DNA of 64,000 nucleotides, taken from NCBI RefSeq assembly GCF_000697965.2, contig NZ_CP015881.1:1599501-1663500 (forward strand), in the 5' to 3' direction. The stretch comes from Ensifer adhaerens (GTDB lineage Bacteria; Pseudomonadota; Alphaproteobacteria; Rhizobiales; Rhizobiaceae). A model generated the notes under the pieces. The model was not told the DNA's origin, did not search any database, and saw nothing but the letters and a program-made list of their open reading frames with translations. Each line of letters opens with the position of its first letter. Position 1 is the first letter of the stretch. The translations under genes and the position numbers were made by a program. Positions 17,855 through 26,335 of this stretch are shown here, piece by piece.

Positions 17855-19096
17855 ATGCGCCTCATCCTCGACATCGCACTGACGCACATCACCGGCCGAG
17901 GCCGACAGACGATCGTCGCGATGCTGGGCGTGGCGGTCGGCGTCGGCTTCTCCATCGCCATGGCAGCGCTGATGCAGGGCGGCCAGGACGACTTCGTTCG
18001 CCAGCTCGTCGACACGATGCCCCATGTGCAGGTGACCGACGAGCAACGCACGGCGCGCCGCCAGCCGGCGGAAGACCTGTTTAGTGCCGCGGCCATTTCC
18101 GGCCTCAGGCCACGCGACGACCGCCGCGGCATCATCAACCCAACGGCAGCGCTCTCCTGGCTCGACGGCTGGATCCCCGGCCGCTTTGCAGCCACCCTCA
18201 GGGCGCAGGGCGTCCTTCGCTATTCCGGTCAGGAGGTCGGCGCCGCCGTCATCGGCATCGATCCGCAGGCGGAGCCGCGGGTCTCGCCGATCATCGGAGA
18301 TTTCAGGGCGGGCAGCTTCGCCGCCCTTGCCGCCGGCGGCAACAATGTGGTGATCGGCGATACCATGGCCTCCCGGCTCGGTGCCAAGATCGGCGACACG
18401 ATCACCGCCGTCTCTTCGGAAGGGCTCAGCCGCCGCTTCAAGATCGTCGGCCTCTTCCACACCGGCACGACGGCGCGCGACGAGGGCGAGGCCTATGTGC
18501 TGCAGAAAAACGCCCAAATCCTCTCAGCCCGGCCCAACGCGATCAACGTGATCAACATCAAGCTCGACGATCCGAACGCCGCCCCGACCGTCGCCCGGCG
18601 TATCGAGGCGGAACTCGGCTACAAGGCGATCGCCTGGCAGGAGGCCAACGAGTCGATCCTCGAGGCGCTCGTCGTGCGCAACGTCATCATGTACACGGTC
18701 GTCGCTGCGATCATGCTGGTCGCCGGCTTCGGTATCTTCAACATCATCTCGACGATCACGCACGAGAAGGCGCGCGACATCGCCATCATGAAATCGCTCG
18801 GCTTCACCGAGACCGACATGCGCATCCTCTTCGTGCTCGAAGGCGTGGCGATCGCGACAGTCGGCACGCTTGTCGGCTGGGCGTTCGGCTTGGCAATGAT
18901 CTATGGCCTTTCGCTCGTCCGCTTCGAGCTCGCCGCCACCGGCCAGGAGATGACCCGGCTACCGATCGCCTGGAGCATGTTGCACTATCTGATCGCCGCC
19001 GCTTTCGCGCTCGGATCGGCAGCGGTTGCCGGCTACCTGCCGGCGCGGCGCGCGGCCCGGGCAAATCCCGTCGATATCATCCGGGGCGCGACATGA
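17855..19096 (+). CDS. MacB/LolE-type ABC transporter permease (FtsX-like)
   Basis: A 413-residue permease. One N-terminal membrane segment, a large periplasmic domain (about residues 45-270) and three C-terminal segments (about 275-300, 325-350 and 370-400) give the MacB/LolCE topology. The C-terminal FtsX motif region includes EKARDIAIMKSLGFTE. Unlike E. coli MacB, the ATPase is not fused; it is encoded by the next gene, which overlaps this one by four bases. Cargo is unknown; drugs, lipids or lipopeptides are all possible for the family. Confidence 0.88.
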   Translation: MRLILDIALTHITGRGRQTIVAMLGVAVGVGFSIAMAALMQGGQDDFVRQLVDTMPHVQVTDEQRTARRQPAEDLFSAAAISGLRPRDDRRGIINPTAALSWLDGWIPGRFAATLRAQGVLRYSGQEVGAAVIGIDPQAEPRVSPIIGDFRAGSFAALAAGGNNVVIGDTMASRLGAKIGDTITAVSSEGLSRRFKIVGLFHTGTTARDEGEAYVLQKNAQILSARPNAINVINIKLDDPNAAPTVARRIEAELGYKAIAWQEANESILEALVVRNVIMYTVVAAIMLVAGFGIFNIISTITHEKARDIAIMKSLGFTETDMRILFVLEGVAIATVGTLVGWAFGLAMIYGLSLVRFELAATGQEMTRLPIAWSMLHYLIAAAFALGSAAVAGYLPARRAARANPVDIIRGAT

Positions 19097-19815
19097 GCAC
19101 GCTGATCGAAACCAAAGATTTGACGCGGATCCTCAGGGAGACCGTACCTGTCACGCTGGTGAAGGACATATCGCTCACCATCGGCGAGCGGGAATTCGTC
19201 GCTGTCACCGGCCCCTCCGGTTCCGGCAAGTCGTCGCTCCTCTATCTGCTCGGCCTGCTCGACCGGCCGACGGGTGGCACGCTTATGATCCGCGGTCGCG
19301 ACACGGAGCGAATGGACGAGAACGAACGGGCAGCCACGCGGCTCGCCAATATCGGATTCGTCTTCCAGTTCCACTTCCTGTTGCCCGAATTTACCGCCCG
19401 CGAGAACGTCGAAATTCCCATGCGCAAGCTCGGCCGCCTCGGCCGGAGCGAGATGCGTGGGAAGGCAAGCGAGCTGCTTGGGGCACTCGGGCTTGCCGAT
19501 CACCTCGACAAGCGGCCCGATCAGCTCTCGGGCGGCCAGCGCCAGCGCGTGGCGGTCGCCCGTGCACTCGCCAACGACCCGCCGCTGATCCTCGCCGACG
19601 AACCGACCGGCAGTCTCGACAGCACGAGCTCCGAGCAGGTCTTCAGGATCCTGGAAACGCTGGTGCGCGAAGAGGGCAAGACCGTGGTCGCGGTCACTCA
19701 TGACCTGGATATGGCCGCGCGCATGGACCGGCGCCTTCATCTCATCGATGGGCACCTGACCACGGAGACGATCAATGCCGCGCGCCAAGACGAAGGCGCA
19801 GCTCCGGAGGCCTGA
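19093..19815 (+). CDS. ABC transporter ATP-binding protein (MacB/LolD-type)
   Basis: A 240-residue ATPase with Walker [10 protein letters not shown] (about residues 43-51), signature [15 protein letters not shown], Walker [12 protein letters not shown] and a switch His (THD). The sequence is closest in style to LolD/MacB energising subunits. Its ATG overlaps the permease stop (ATGA). It completes the adaptor-permease-ATPase exporter under the TetR-controlled promoter at 16773. It ends 11 bases before the convergent RTX gene. Confidence 0.9.
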   Translation: MSTLIETKDLTRILRETVPVTLVKDISLTIGEREFVAVTGPSGSGKSSLLYLLGLLDRPTGGTLMIRGRDTERMDENERAATRLANIGFVFQFHFLLPEFTARENVEIPMRKLGRLGRSEMRGKASELLGALGLADHLDKRPDQLSGGQRQRVAVARALANDPPLILADEPTGSLDSTSSEQVFRILETLVREEGKTVVAVTHDLDMAARMDRRLHLIDGHLTTETINAARQDEGAAPEA

Positions 19816-19826
19816 CGAACGAGGCC

Positions 19827-21875
19827 TCAGCCGAAGACGAGATCGCTTTCGGAGAGAACCGAGAGCGAGCTATCCTCGATCAGAATGCCTTCGGTTTCCG
19901 AGCCATTGAAGGAGACGAACACGCCATCGGCCGTGTCGCGCGCTGCGGCAAGGAAATCCGCATAGCTGTGAATACCCGTTGTGTCCTGGGCCTCGTGGGA
20001 AAAGGCGATGCGGTCACCCTGCCGGCCATCGAAATCGAGAATGCGATCGAGGCCCACCTCGCCGGAGGTTTCCGACGACCAGTAAAAGGTGTCCGCGCCG
20101 CGGCCACCCGTCAGCACATCACTGCCGTTACCGCCGCTCAATCGGTCGTTCTCGGACCCTCCATCGAGGAAATCCGCCCCGTCGCCGCCGAAGAGCTGGT
20201 CGTTTTCCGACGCGCCCGTCAGCTTGTCATCCCCGCCGCGCCCCTCGAGGATATCGTTGCCGCTCGAGGCGTAAAAAGTGTCGTTGTCGTCGCCGCCGCG
20301 CAGTACGTCGTCGTAGCCCCCGCTCGAAACGTTGAAATATTCGATACCGGTGAACGTCAGGCCGGTATGGGTGACACCCCGTGCCGCGTCGAAGTCCATC
20401 GCCTCCGGCAGGCCGCCATAGTTGAGGTTCAGGAGGTCCCGGCCTTCACCGCCATCGACCTCGCCGACGTAGCGGGCATTGATCGTGTCGTTGCCCGCGC
20501 CGCCGCGCAGGATCGACGCAACACCGAGGCTGCCACCGCCGGGGAAGGTGTCCTGCAGCCAGTCGTCTCCGGCGCCGCCATCGAGCACGTCGCTGCCGCC
20601 GGTATTGGCTAGCGTGTCCATTCCGTCGCCGCCATAGGCCACATCGTCACCGGCGCCCGTGACGATCGAGTCGTTTCCGGCACCCCCGTGAATGTAATCA
20701 TTGCCGTCTTCGCCATAGAGCGCATCCCCTCCGGCGCCGCCCTCGAGGTGATCGTTTCCAGCGCCGGCCTCGACCACGAGATAGGTCAGATCGCCGGCGA
20801 TCACCCGATCGTTGCCGCTGCCGAGCATGAGGCTCGCCTCCTCGATGCCGCTAATGACGGTGCCGGTCGAGGCCCCTCCGGCGGAGAAGTCGACCGTCAG
20901 GTCGCTCGTGCGCTGCGTTTCCTTGATCCATAACCAGTCCTGGCCCGCCCCACCGTCGATTTCTGCCGAATACAGCGTCGAGGTGATCTGATCGCGGCCG
21001 TCACCGCCAAACAGGCGATTGGCGCCGAGCCCGTCGATGATCGTATCGTCGCCGACACCCGCGTCGACGAAGTCGTTGCCGCCGCCGGTCTGGATGACAT
21101 CGGAAAGCGTACTCCCCAGGATCCGGTCGTTGCCGCTTCCCGTCGTCACTTCGATCTTTTCGATGCCGTCATAGGTGACGAAGATATGGCGCTCGCCCGA
21201 TGTCTGATGACCGATGATGCCGTGGCCGTTTTGCAGGTTGAAGACGACGGGGGCTTTGGCGGCGACGAGATCGATAGCCAGCGTATCGGTGCCGCTGCCG
21301 CCGGAGACGGTGCTGCCGGTACCGATGAGAACGAAGCGGTCGTTGCCGGCGCCGCCATTGAGACGATCGTGACCGCCGCTGTTGGTTATGAGATCGTTTC
21401 CGCCACCGGCGTAGACGACATCGTTGCCGGCGCCCGTCGAGATGTTGTCGCCTGAGGCGGTGCCGGCGATCCGGTCGTCGCCGCTGCCGGCAAGCACCCG
21501 CAACCACTCGATATCGTGGAAGAAGACGTGGCGCCCGGCGAGCGCAGGATCTCCGACATAACCGTGGCCGGACCCGCCGTTGAACACCATGCGCTCGGAG
21601 GTTTGTGAGAAATCGACCACGAGACCATCATAGCCGGCCCCTCCGGTGACCGCACCGCCGGTCCCGTTCAGCACGATCTGGTCGTCGTCGGCACCGCCGT
21701 CGAGCCGATCGTAGCCGCTCGAGCTTATCAGGGTATCGCGCCCGCCGCCGCCGCTGACGAAATCATCGCCAGCGCCGCCGTCGATCGTGTCGGCGCCGAA
21801 AAGCCCCCAGATGCGGTCGCTTTCCGCGGTACCCTTCAAAACGTCGTTCCCATAGGAACCTACGATCCTCGCCAT
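19827..21875 (-). CDS. RTX calcium-binding repeat protein, probable type I secretion substrate
   Basis: A 682-residue protein made almost wholly of glycine- and aspartate-rich nonapeptide repeats of the GGxGxDxhx kind (for example GGAGDDFVSGGG, GGAGNDRF, GGDGNDTF-like units), which fold as calcium-binding beta-rolls. The final residues (LSESDLVFG) resemble the uncleaved C-terminal signal of type I secretion substrates. No enzymatic domain is visible. The frame is open to 21932, but ATG 21875 has GGGGAG eight bases upstream and is chosen. No dedicated HlyB/HlyD exporter is adjacent; the neighbouring MacAB-type system is a different class. Likely extracellular matrix or surface role (inference). 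Confidence 0.85.
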   Translation of the reverse strand: MARIVGSYGNDVLKGTAESDRIWGLFGADTIDGGAGDDFVSGGGGRDTLISSSGYDRLDGGADDDQIVLNGTGGAVTGGAGYDGLVVDFSQTSERMVFNGGSGHGYVGDPALAGRHVFFHDIEWLRVLAGSGDDRIAGTASGDNISTGAGNDVVYAGGGNDLITNSGGHDRLNGGAGNDRFVLIGTGSTVSGGSGTDTLAIDLVAAKAPVVFNLQNGHGIIGHQTSGERHIFVTYDGIEKIEVTTGSGNDRILGSTLSDVIQTGGGNDFVDAGVGDDTIIDGLGANRLFGGDGRDQITSTLYSAEIDGGAGQDWLWIKETQRTSDLTVDFSAGGASTGTVISGIEEASLMLGSGNDRVIAGDLTYLVVEAGAGNDHLEGGAGGDALYGEDGNDYIHGGAGNDSIVTGAGDDVAYGGDGMDTLANTGGSDVLDGGAGDDWLQDTFPGGGSLGVASILRGGAGNDTINARYVGEVDGGEGRDLLNLNYGGLPEAMDFDAARGVTHTGLTFTGIEYFNVSSGGYDDVLRGGDDNDTFYASSGNDILEGRGGDDKLTGASENDQLFGGDGADFLDGGSENDRLSGGNGSDVLTGGRGADTFYWSSETSGEVGLDRILDFDGRQGDRIAFSHEAQDTTGIHSYADFLAAARDTADGVFVSFNGSETEGILIEDSSLSVLSESDLVFG

Positions 21876-22186
21876 GCGATCACTCCCCTTCAAACAATTT
21901 TCAAGAATACTTTGCCACGGAAATATCGACACTTCTATGCGGACTGTATTTATGTAAACTCGTAAAGCAATACCGAATAAATACTCGAAATACTGGCAAT
22001 ATAATTCGAGATTTATATTAGTTGTTTCGCGCGTATATTTTCATCCTCGGCGCCGTGCGTCCCTCGGCGTGAGAAACACGCGTGCGAGCTTTTCGGGAAA
22101 GAAGGCCACGAGCCTCGATAGCCGGTCGCTGCCGGACACGACGGCTTTGCCCGAAGTTCGGGTGGTGGCTTATGGGAGGTGCCGAC
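21876..22186. promoter_or_regulatory. AT-rich upstream region of the RTX gene
   Basis: No gene is supported in these 311 bases. The part at about 21890-22045 is strikingly AT-rich compared with the flanking genes and contains several TATA-like runs, so it probably holds the RTX promoter and perhaps sites for AT-preferring regulators such as MucR. No specific motif is convincing. Confidence 0.35.
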
Positions 22187-22582
22187 CTATCCCTGCACCG
22201 GCGCGGCTGCCCAGCGCCTGGTCGCTTCCGCTGCATCGTCAAAGCTTGCCTCGAAGGCTGCGGATGCGAGCACAGCGCGAATGTGGAGCGTTTCGCCGCC
22301 GACATTTGCAAACCCGTGCCGACGCAATTTCGGCACGATCAGCGATTGATTGCTGGTGAGGATGAAACGTTCGTCGTCGATCCACATTTCCGCCTGCCCC
22401 GCCACCACCGTCAGCACCTCTTCGACGGGATGGCTATGGGTGGGCGCGCCGGCGCCGGGCGCGATCCATTGTTCGAACAGGCACAATCCGGAAGCGCCAT
22501 TGAGCGCGGAGATGAGCATGCGGGTCTCAACCCCCGGGCGCCACATCTCGATCGGCCAGTCTTCATGCGCGACAGCTCCCAT
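22187..22582 (-). CDS. Small cupin-domain protein
   Basis: A 131-residue single-domain cupin. The first cupin motif reads PTHSHPVEEVLTVVAGQAEMW (two His and a Glu as likely metal ligands, about residues 48-67). The second motif region ends in RRHGFANVG with the fourth ligand His. Such small cupins are often sugar- or hormone-related binding proteins or dioxygenases, and no substrate can be inferred. The gene stands alone, with AT-rich DNA beyond its 3' end. Confidence 0.75.
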   Translation of the reverse strand: MGAVAHEDWPIEMWRPGVETRMLISALNGASGLCLFEQWIAPGAGAPTHSHPVEEVLTVVAGQAEMWIDDERFILTSNQSLIVPKLRRHGFANVGGETLHIRAVLASAAFEASFDDAAEATRRWAAAPVQG

Positions 22583-22765
22583 GACGTGCTCCCCGCCGAT
22601 GAAATCCGGCCAGCAGTTTATCAGGTTGAACCAATCGACACGACCGATCCCGCTGAGCGCTCAAGGGCATTTGATGCCTCGCCTTATCGATAGCTGGGCA
22701 AAAGGAAGGGGCGGCGCGGAACGCCACCCCTCCCTGAGAGACTACAGTATGAAGACCGCCTACGG

Positions 22766-23170
22766 TCAGTTGATGACCTGGACCACCGTTCTCGACTGCG
22801 GCTCGACGATCACGCGGTGGTCATTTACGACCGCATAGGCGTAGCGCGGATTATCGGGTACGGGCGTCAGGACGACGGCTTGCGGGATGGGTTTACCGAT
22901 CACGACCTGCTCCTGCACGACGACCGAAGGCGGTGCGGGCTGCTGTTCGACACAGGTGATGACTTCCGGCGGCGGCGGCGTCAGCGCTCCGCCGAGCGCG
23001 CCACCGACCACGGCACCCACACCGGCACCGATCGGCCCGCCGACGACGGCACCCGCGGTTGCGCCGCCAACGATGCCTGCGGCCGTGCCGGCTTTCTGGT
23101 TGGCATCCTCAGCAAATGCGGATCCTGCCATCAAAGAAACAACAGCCGCGGCGATTATAAGCTTCTTCAT
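22766..23170 (-). CDS. Exported glycine-zipper protein with DUF1236-like C-terminus
   Basis: A 134-residue protein with a clear signal peptide (MKKLIIAAAVVSLMAGSAFA, residues 1-20). A glycine-zipper segment follows (about 27-62, alternating G and small residues), then a proline-rich linker and a short C-terminal domain with YAYAVVNDHRVIVEP, the DUF1236 signature common in rhizobia. An RBS AAAGGA lies before the ATG. Probably periplasmic or outer-membrane associated; molecular role unknown. A GGAAC element at 23226-23222 on the minus strand may place it in the EcfG stress regulon. Confidence 0.75.
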   Translation of the reverse strand: MKKLIIAAAVVSLMAGSAFAEDANQKAGTAAGIVGGATAGAVVGGPIGAGVGAVVGGALGGALTPPPPEVITCVEQQPAPPSVVVQEQVVIGKPIPQAVVLTPVPDNPRYAYAVVNDHRVIVEPQSRTVVQVIN

Positions 23171-23201
23171 GATCTAATCCTTTCGTTTGATCACCACATC
23201 A

Positions 23202-23226
23202 ACTAAAAGAATAATAATTTGTTCCG
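23202..23226 (-). promoter_or_regulatory. Possible weak EcfG/RpoE2-like promoter of the DUF1236 gene
   Basis: On the minus strand GGAAC (23226-23222) is followed after 16 bases by AGTT (23205-23202). The -35 is perfect and the -10 deviates at one base from CGTT. It would give a leader of roughly 25 bases before the ATG at 23170. Confidence 0.35.
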
Positions 23227-23439
23227 AATCCACGCTAATTTCAGCGCATCACGCTTGATAAATTTCATTAACAATCAATGTATGATCGACATCAACGCCA
23301 TACAATTCAAAGAGGCACCGACCATTATCAATTCTATAGTACAAATAGCAGAGAATCACCCTCTATGTGACTGAGACGCCTTCGTGCGCTCTCAAGGCAA
23401 ACCCATCTGCCCCGCCACGCTTTCTGCCCGCACCGCCCA
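23227..23439. other. AT-rich spacer without recognisable gene
   Basis: AT-rich non-coding DNA between the DUF1236 gene promoter and the end of the zinc-ribbon gene. No ORF with an RBS, no RNA gene and no repeat was recognised. Confidence 0.4.
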
Positions 23440-23709
23440 TCAGTCACGGGGCAACCGGCCAAGAAGCAGTTTGTTCCCTTCCCTGTTGCCGCAGCGTACG
23501 CATTTCAGCGCCGGGCCGATGGAATTGAGAGAGACGCCCCATCCGCGCCTGTTTGCAACAAGCCGGCGATCGATCCGCCCCTGGTGTCGACATTTCCCGC
23601 ATTGCGCCACGAGCACGTACCATTCCGGCAAGAGTTCCAAGGTCGCCCCGTCAACGGTGGCGTCTTCGCGCGGCATCAGGTCGATGCTTCGACGATGCCT
23701 CATGTTCAT
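23440..23709 (-). CDS. Conserved hypothetical zinc-ribbon protein
   Basis: An 89-residue protein with two CxxC pairs, CGKC (about residues 37-40) and CVRC (about 69-72), which should bind one zinc in a ribbon fold. Basic residues surround both knuckles and the protein ends in GRLPRD. It resembles uncharacterised small rhizobial proteins. A second ATG at 23703 has AGAGGA at better spacing and may be the true start. It lies 68 bases downstream of a small gene with an SOS box, in the same direction, and could be co-transcribed and DNA-damage inducible (inference). Confidence 0.6.
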   Translation of the reverse strand: MNMRHRRSIDLMPREDATVDGATLELLPEWYVLVAQCGKCRHQGRIDRRLVANRRGWGVSLNSIGPALKCVRCGNREGNKLLLGRLPRD

Positions 23710-23777
23710 TCCTCTCGAAGCTTCGGCTCGCTTCGCCCGTCATCCAGCTGCCGGGCCTTGAGCGGCCCGCTCCTTCG

Positions 23778-23981
23778 TCAGCGTGCGGAACCGTCGAGCC
23801 GAAGCGAAAGCTGGACACCGCCACGCTTCAGCCGCGGCAACGGCGGCGCCATGTCGATGCGGCCGAAGGTGCGCTTGCGCCATTCGGCCTCGCGTTCCCG
23901 CTTCTTTCGGGCGGCCGCAACGGCGGCCATGGCGCGTTCGATCACTTCTTCCGTGTGGGTCATGGTCTCCATCCGACTCAT
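23778..23981 (-). CDS. Small charged protein, probably SOS-regulated
   Basis: A 67-residue protein not recognised by family. The N-terminal half is a charged helix rich in A, R, K and E (AAVAAARKKREREAEW, about residues 19-34). The C-terminal half is basic with a PPLPRLKRGG stretch. The RBS GGAGG is six bases before the ATG, supporting real translation. Sixteen bases further upstream lies a canonical alphaproteobacterial LexA box. The composition suggests a nucleic-acid or protein-binding accessory factor, but no function can be assigned. Confidence 0.6.
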   Translation of the reverse strand: MSRMETMTHTEEVIERAMAAVAAARKKREREAEWRKRTFGRIDMAPPLPRLKRGGVQLSLRLDGSAR

Positions 23982-23996
23982 GGGAACCTCCGCTTT

Positions 23997-24011
23997 GTTC
24001 TTGTTATGTTC
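23997..24011 (-). promoter_or_regulatory. LexA (SOS) box GTTC-N7-GTTC
   Basis: GTTC at 23997-24000 and 24008-24011 with 7 bases between them is the direct-repeat LexA box of alphaproteobacteria; on the gene strand it reads GAAC-N7-GAAC. It ends 16 bases upstream of the ATG at 23981. Confidence 0.7.
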
Positions 24012-24235
24012 TTATTTTAGCGTTCCAATGTCAACTCCCCTCATGAGCCCGGACGAATCGCCCTTGCCGTATCGAGGCTTTCTGCGTCGCTCGGCGCCGG
24101 GCGCAGGGTCTGATCGGCCGAAGCCAAGGCGACGATGGGCAAAAGAGCGGCTTTTTCGGCCACCCGATTTTCCTTGTTTTCCAGCGGCCGGCGACCGGTC
24201 CTCAGCGCCGCCTCATTAACCTTCGCATTGCCGAA
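24012..24235. other. Intergenic region upstream of minC, no gene seen
   Basis: The divergent spacer between the SOS-box gene and minC. Reading frames here lack starts with RBS. It includes an isolated TTAACC at 24216, upstream of the tandem CtrA-like site. Confidence 0.4.
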
Positions 24236-24257
24236 TTAACCATTTGTTAACCATTTG
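24236..24257 (+). promoter_or_regulatory. CtrA-like binding site in a tandem 11-bp repeat upstream of minC
   Basis: TTAACCATTTG is repeated exactly twice (24236-24246 and 24247-24257), creating TTAA-N7-TTAA at 24236-24250, the full CtrA recognition motif. It is 35 bases before the minC start. Confidence 0.65.
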
Positions 24258-24291
24258 ATCGATACACCGAAGCAACGGAAAATTTACCAAG

Positions 24292-25044
24292 ATGAATGAT
24301 GTGTTAACCGAATCCCGGCCGATCCGCCTCAAGGGGCGATCCTTCCTTGCGCTAGCGCTGACCCCCGAGCTTCCGCTCGAGGATTGGCTCACCCGCCTCG
24401 ACCATCTCGCCTCCCGCTCCGCCGGTTTCTTCCTGCGACGCCCGGTCGTGCTTGATGTCGACGGCCTTGATATCGACCGGTCGCAACTGCGCGAACTCGT
24501 CGACCAGCTCGGCAAGCGCAATGTGCGCATCATGGGCATCGAAGGCGCGCGCCAGTCTCTGCTCGGCGCTGACCTTCCTCCCGCGATGACCGACGGTCGC
24601 CCGGCGGCGGACTACGAAGCCAAGATGGCGGAACAGGCCGAAAAGAGCGAGACGCCGGAAGCGGAAGCAGCCGCGGAAACCGTGATCACGGCAGAACCGC
24701 TTGCCACCAAGGCGACGCCGTCGATCGTCGTCACCCAGCCGGTGCGCTCCGGCCAGTCGCTGTTCTTCCCCGAAGGCGACGTGACGATCATCGGCTCGGT
24801 CGCCTCGGGCGCCGAAGTCGTCGCCGGCGGCTCGATCCACATTTACGGCGCGCTGCGCGGCCGGGCGATGGCCGGCACCACGGGCAATGCTTCGGCGCGG
24901 ATCTTCTGCCGCAAGCTCGAAGCGGAATTGATTGCGATCGACGGCTTCTACAAGACGGCCGACGACATGGAGCAGAATCTGCGTGGCAAGTCCGTGCAGA
25001 TCTGGCTCGACGGCGAACAGCTGAAGGCCGGAACGCTCGGTTAG
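24292..25044 (+). CDS. minC: Septum site-determining protein MinC
   Basis: A 250-residue MinC. The N-terminal FtsZ-inhibitory domain (about residues 1-100) is followed by an Ala/Glu-rich linker (about 108-145) and the C-terminal beta-helix domain with GGSIHIYGALRGRAMAG and ARIFCRKLEAELIAIDG, which binds MinD. Together with MinD it blocks Z-ring assembly near the poles. It is followed by minD and minE in the standard order. A CtrA-like site lies in its promoter region, suggesting cell-cycle control. Confidence 0.97.
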   Translation: MNDVLTESRPIRLKGRSFLALALTPELPLEDWLTRLDHLASRSAGFFLRRPVVLDVDGLDIDRSQLRELVDQLGKRNVRIMGIEGARQSLLGADLPPAMTDGRPAADYEAKMAEQAEKSETPEAEAAAETVITAEPLATKATPSIVVTQPVRSGQSLFFPEGDVTIIGSVASGAEVVAGGSIHIYGALRGRAMAGTTGNASARIFCRKLEAELIAIDGFYKTADDMEQNLRGKSVQIWLDGEQLKAGTLG

Positions 25045-25159
25045 GCCGAGGCAAGGAAAGGTGTGGATGCTTGCCATCCGCATCTGGTGATTCAGGTCGA
25101 TCCGGCCGGGGTCACGAGGACGTAGGCGAAGGCGAATTCTTAGATACTTGGAGAGACGA

Positions 25160-25975
25160 ATGGGCAAGGTAGTCGTAGTTACATCGGGCAAGGGCGGCGT
25201 CGGCAAGACGACGTCCAGCGCCGCACTGGGCGCCGCACTCGCTCAGAACGGCGAGAAAGTCGTCGTCGTGGACTTTGACGTCGGTCTGCGCAATCTCGAC
25301 CTCGTCATGGGCGCGGAACGCCGCGTCGTCTATGACCTGGTCAACGTGATCCAGGGCGAGGCCAAGCTGTCGCAGGCGCTGATCCGCGACAAGCGCTTGG
25401 AAACGCTCTATCTGCTGCCGGCCTCCCAGACCCGCGACAAGGACAACCTGACGCCGGAAGGTGTCGAGAAGGTCATCGCCGCCCTTCAGAGCGCCTTCGA
25501 CTGGGTCATCTGCGACAGCCCCGCCGGTATCGAGCGTGGCGCCACGTTGGCCATGCGCCACGCCGACATCGCGATCGTCGTGACCAATCCGGAAGTCTCG
25601 TCGGTGCGCGATTCCGATCGCATCATCGGCCTGCTCGATTCCAAGACGCTCAAGGCGGAAAACGGCGAGCGCATGGAAAAGCACCTGCTGCTTACCCGCT
25701 ACGACCCGGTACGCGCCGAGCGCGGCGACATGCTGAAGGTCGACGACGTGCTCGAAATCCTGTCGATCCCGCTGATGGGCATCATTCCGGAAAGCGCCGA
25801 CGTGCTGCGCGCGTCCAACGTCGGTTCGCCGGTCACGCTGGCCGACACCCGCTCGGCCCCGGCGCTCGCCTATTTCGAGGCGGCTCGCCGACTGAAGGGC
25901 GAGGCCCTGCCGATCAACATCCCCGGCGAGAAGCGCAGCTTCCTCGGCAAGATCTTCGGAAGGAAAGCGGCATGA
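25160..25975 (+). CDS. minD: Septum site-determining ATPase MinD
   Basis: A 271-residue ParA/MinD ATPase. The deviant Walker A KGGVGKTT begins at residue 11, and [14 protein letters not shown] and the C-terminal membrane-targeting amphipathic helix ([11 protein letters not shown]) are present. A TTG at 25148 is in frame, but ATG 25160 with GGAGAG upstream gives the universal N-terminus [10 protein letters not shown]. MinD recruits MinC to the membrane and oscillates with MinE. It overlaps minE by four bases (ATGA). Confidence 0.97.
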   Translation: MGKVVVVTSGKGGVGKTTSSAALGAALAQNGEKVVVVDFDVGLRNLDLVMGAERRVVYDLVNVIQGEAKLSQALIRDKRLETLYLLPASQTRDKDNLTPEGVEKVIAALQSAFDWVICDSPAGIERGATLAMRHADIAIVVTNPEVSSVRDSDRIIGLLDSKTLKAENGERMEKHLLLTRYDPVRAERGDMLKVDDVLEILSIPLMGIIPESADVLRASNVGSPVTLADTRSAPALAYFEAARRLKGEALPINIPGEKRSFLGKIFGRKAA

Positions 25976-26232
25976 ACCTTTTCCGTTTCTTCTCCCGCAC
26001 ACAGTCAGCGCCGGCCGCCCGCGAACGGCTGCAGGTGCTGCTCGCCCATGAGCGCGCATCCGCCGGCGATAGCGATCTCGTCACCAAACTGCGCGACGAA
26101 ATCCTCCAGGCGATCTCCAAACACATGCAGATCGACGACGACAAGGTCCGCGTAACGATGGAACGCGGCCCCCAGGTCTCAACGCTCGCCGTCGATATCG
26201 AGATCCCCTTCGACGCAAAGAAGGCGGCCTAA
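25972..26232 (+). CDS. minE: Cell division topological specificity factor MinE
   Basis: An 86-residue MinE of normal length. The N-terminal membrane and MinD-binding segment ([14 protein letters not shown], about residues 19-32) is followed by the dimerisation domain with [12 protein letters not shown]. It stimulates MinD ATPase activity and restricts MinCD to the poles. Last gene of minCDE; a strong intrinsic terminator follows 57 bases downstream. Confidence 0.97.
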   Translation: MNLFRFFSRTQSAPAARERLQVLLAHERASAGDSDLVTKLRDEILQAISKHMQIDDDKVRVTMERGPQVSTLAVDIEIPFDAKKAA

Positions 26233-26288
26233 GGGCCGCCAACTTATTTGGGAAGCAACGTTCCTCTCGACCGACTTCCTGTTTTCAG

Positions 26289-26328
26289 ATACGGCAGCAT
26301 CCAGCGGGTACTGCCGTATTTTTTTTTG
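26289..26328 (+). terminator. Intrinsic terminator of minCDE
   Basis: ATACGGCAG (26289-26297) pairs with CTGCCGTAT (26311-26319), a perfect 9-bp stem with a 13-base loop, followed by an eight-base T run to about 26327. A textbook Rho-independent terminator. Confidence 0.9.
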
Positions 26329-26335
26329 TTTGAGA

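Noticed and set aside
16093..19815. The adaptor/permease/ATPase set as the type I exporter of the RTX protein
   Set aside because: Permease topology and ATPase are of the MacB/LolD type, not the fused HlyB-type exporter, and no TolC partner is linked.
22018..22311. A 97-codon frame upstream of the RTX gene
   Set aside because: Overlaps the better supported cupin gene end in another frame and has no recognisable protein features.
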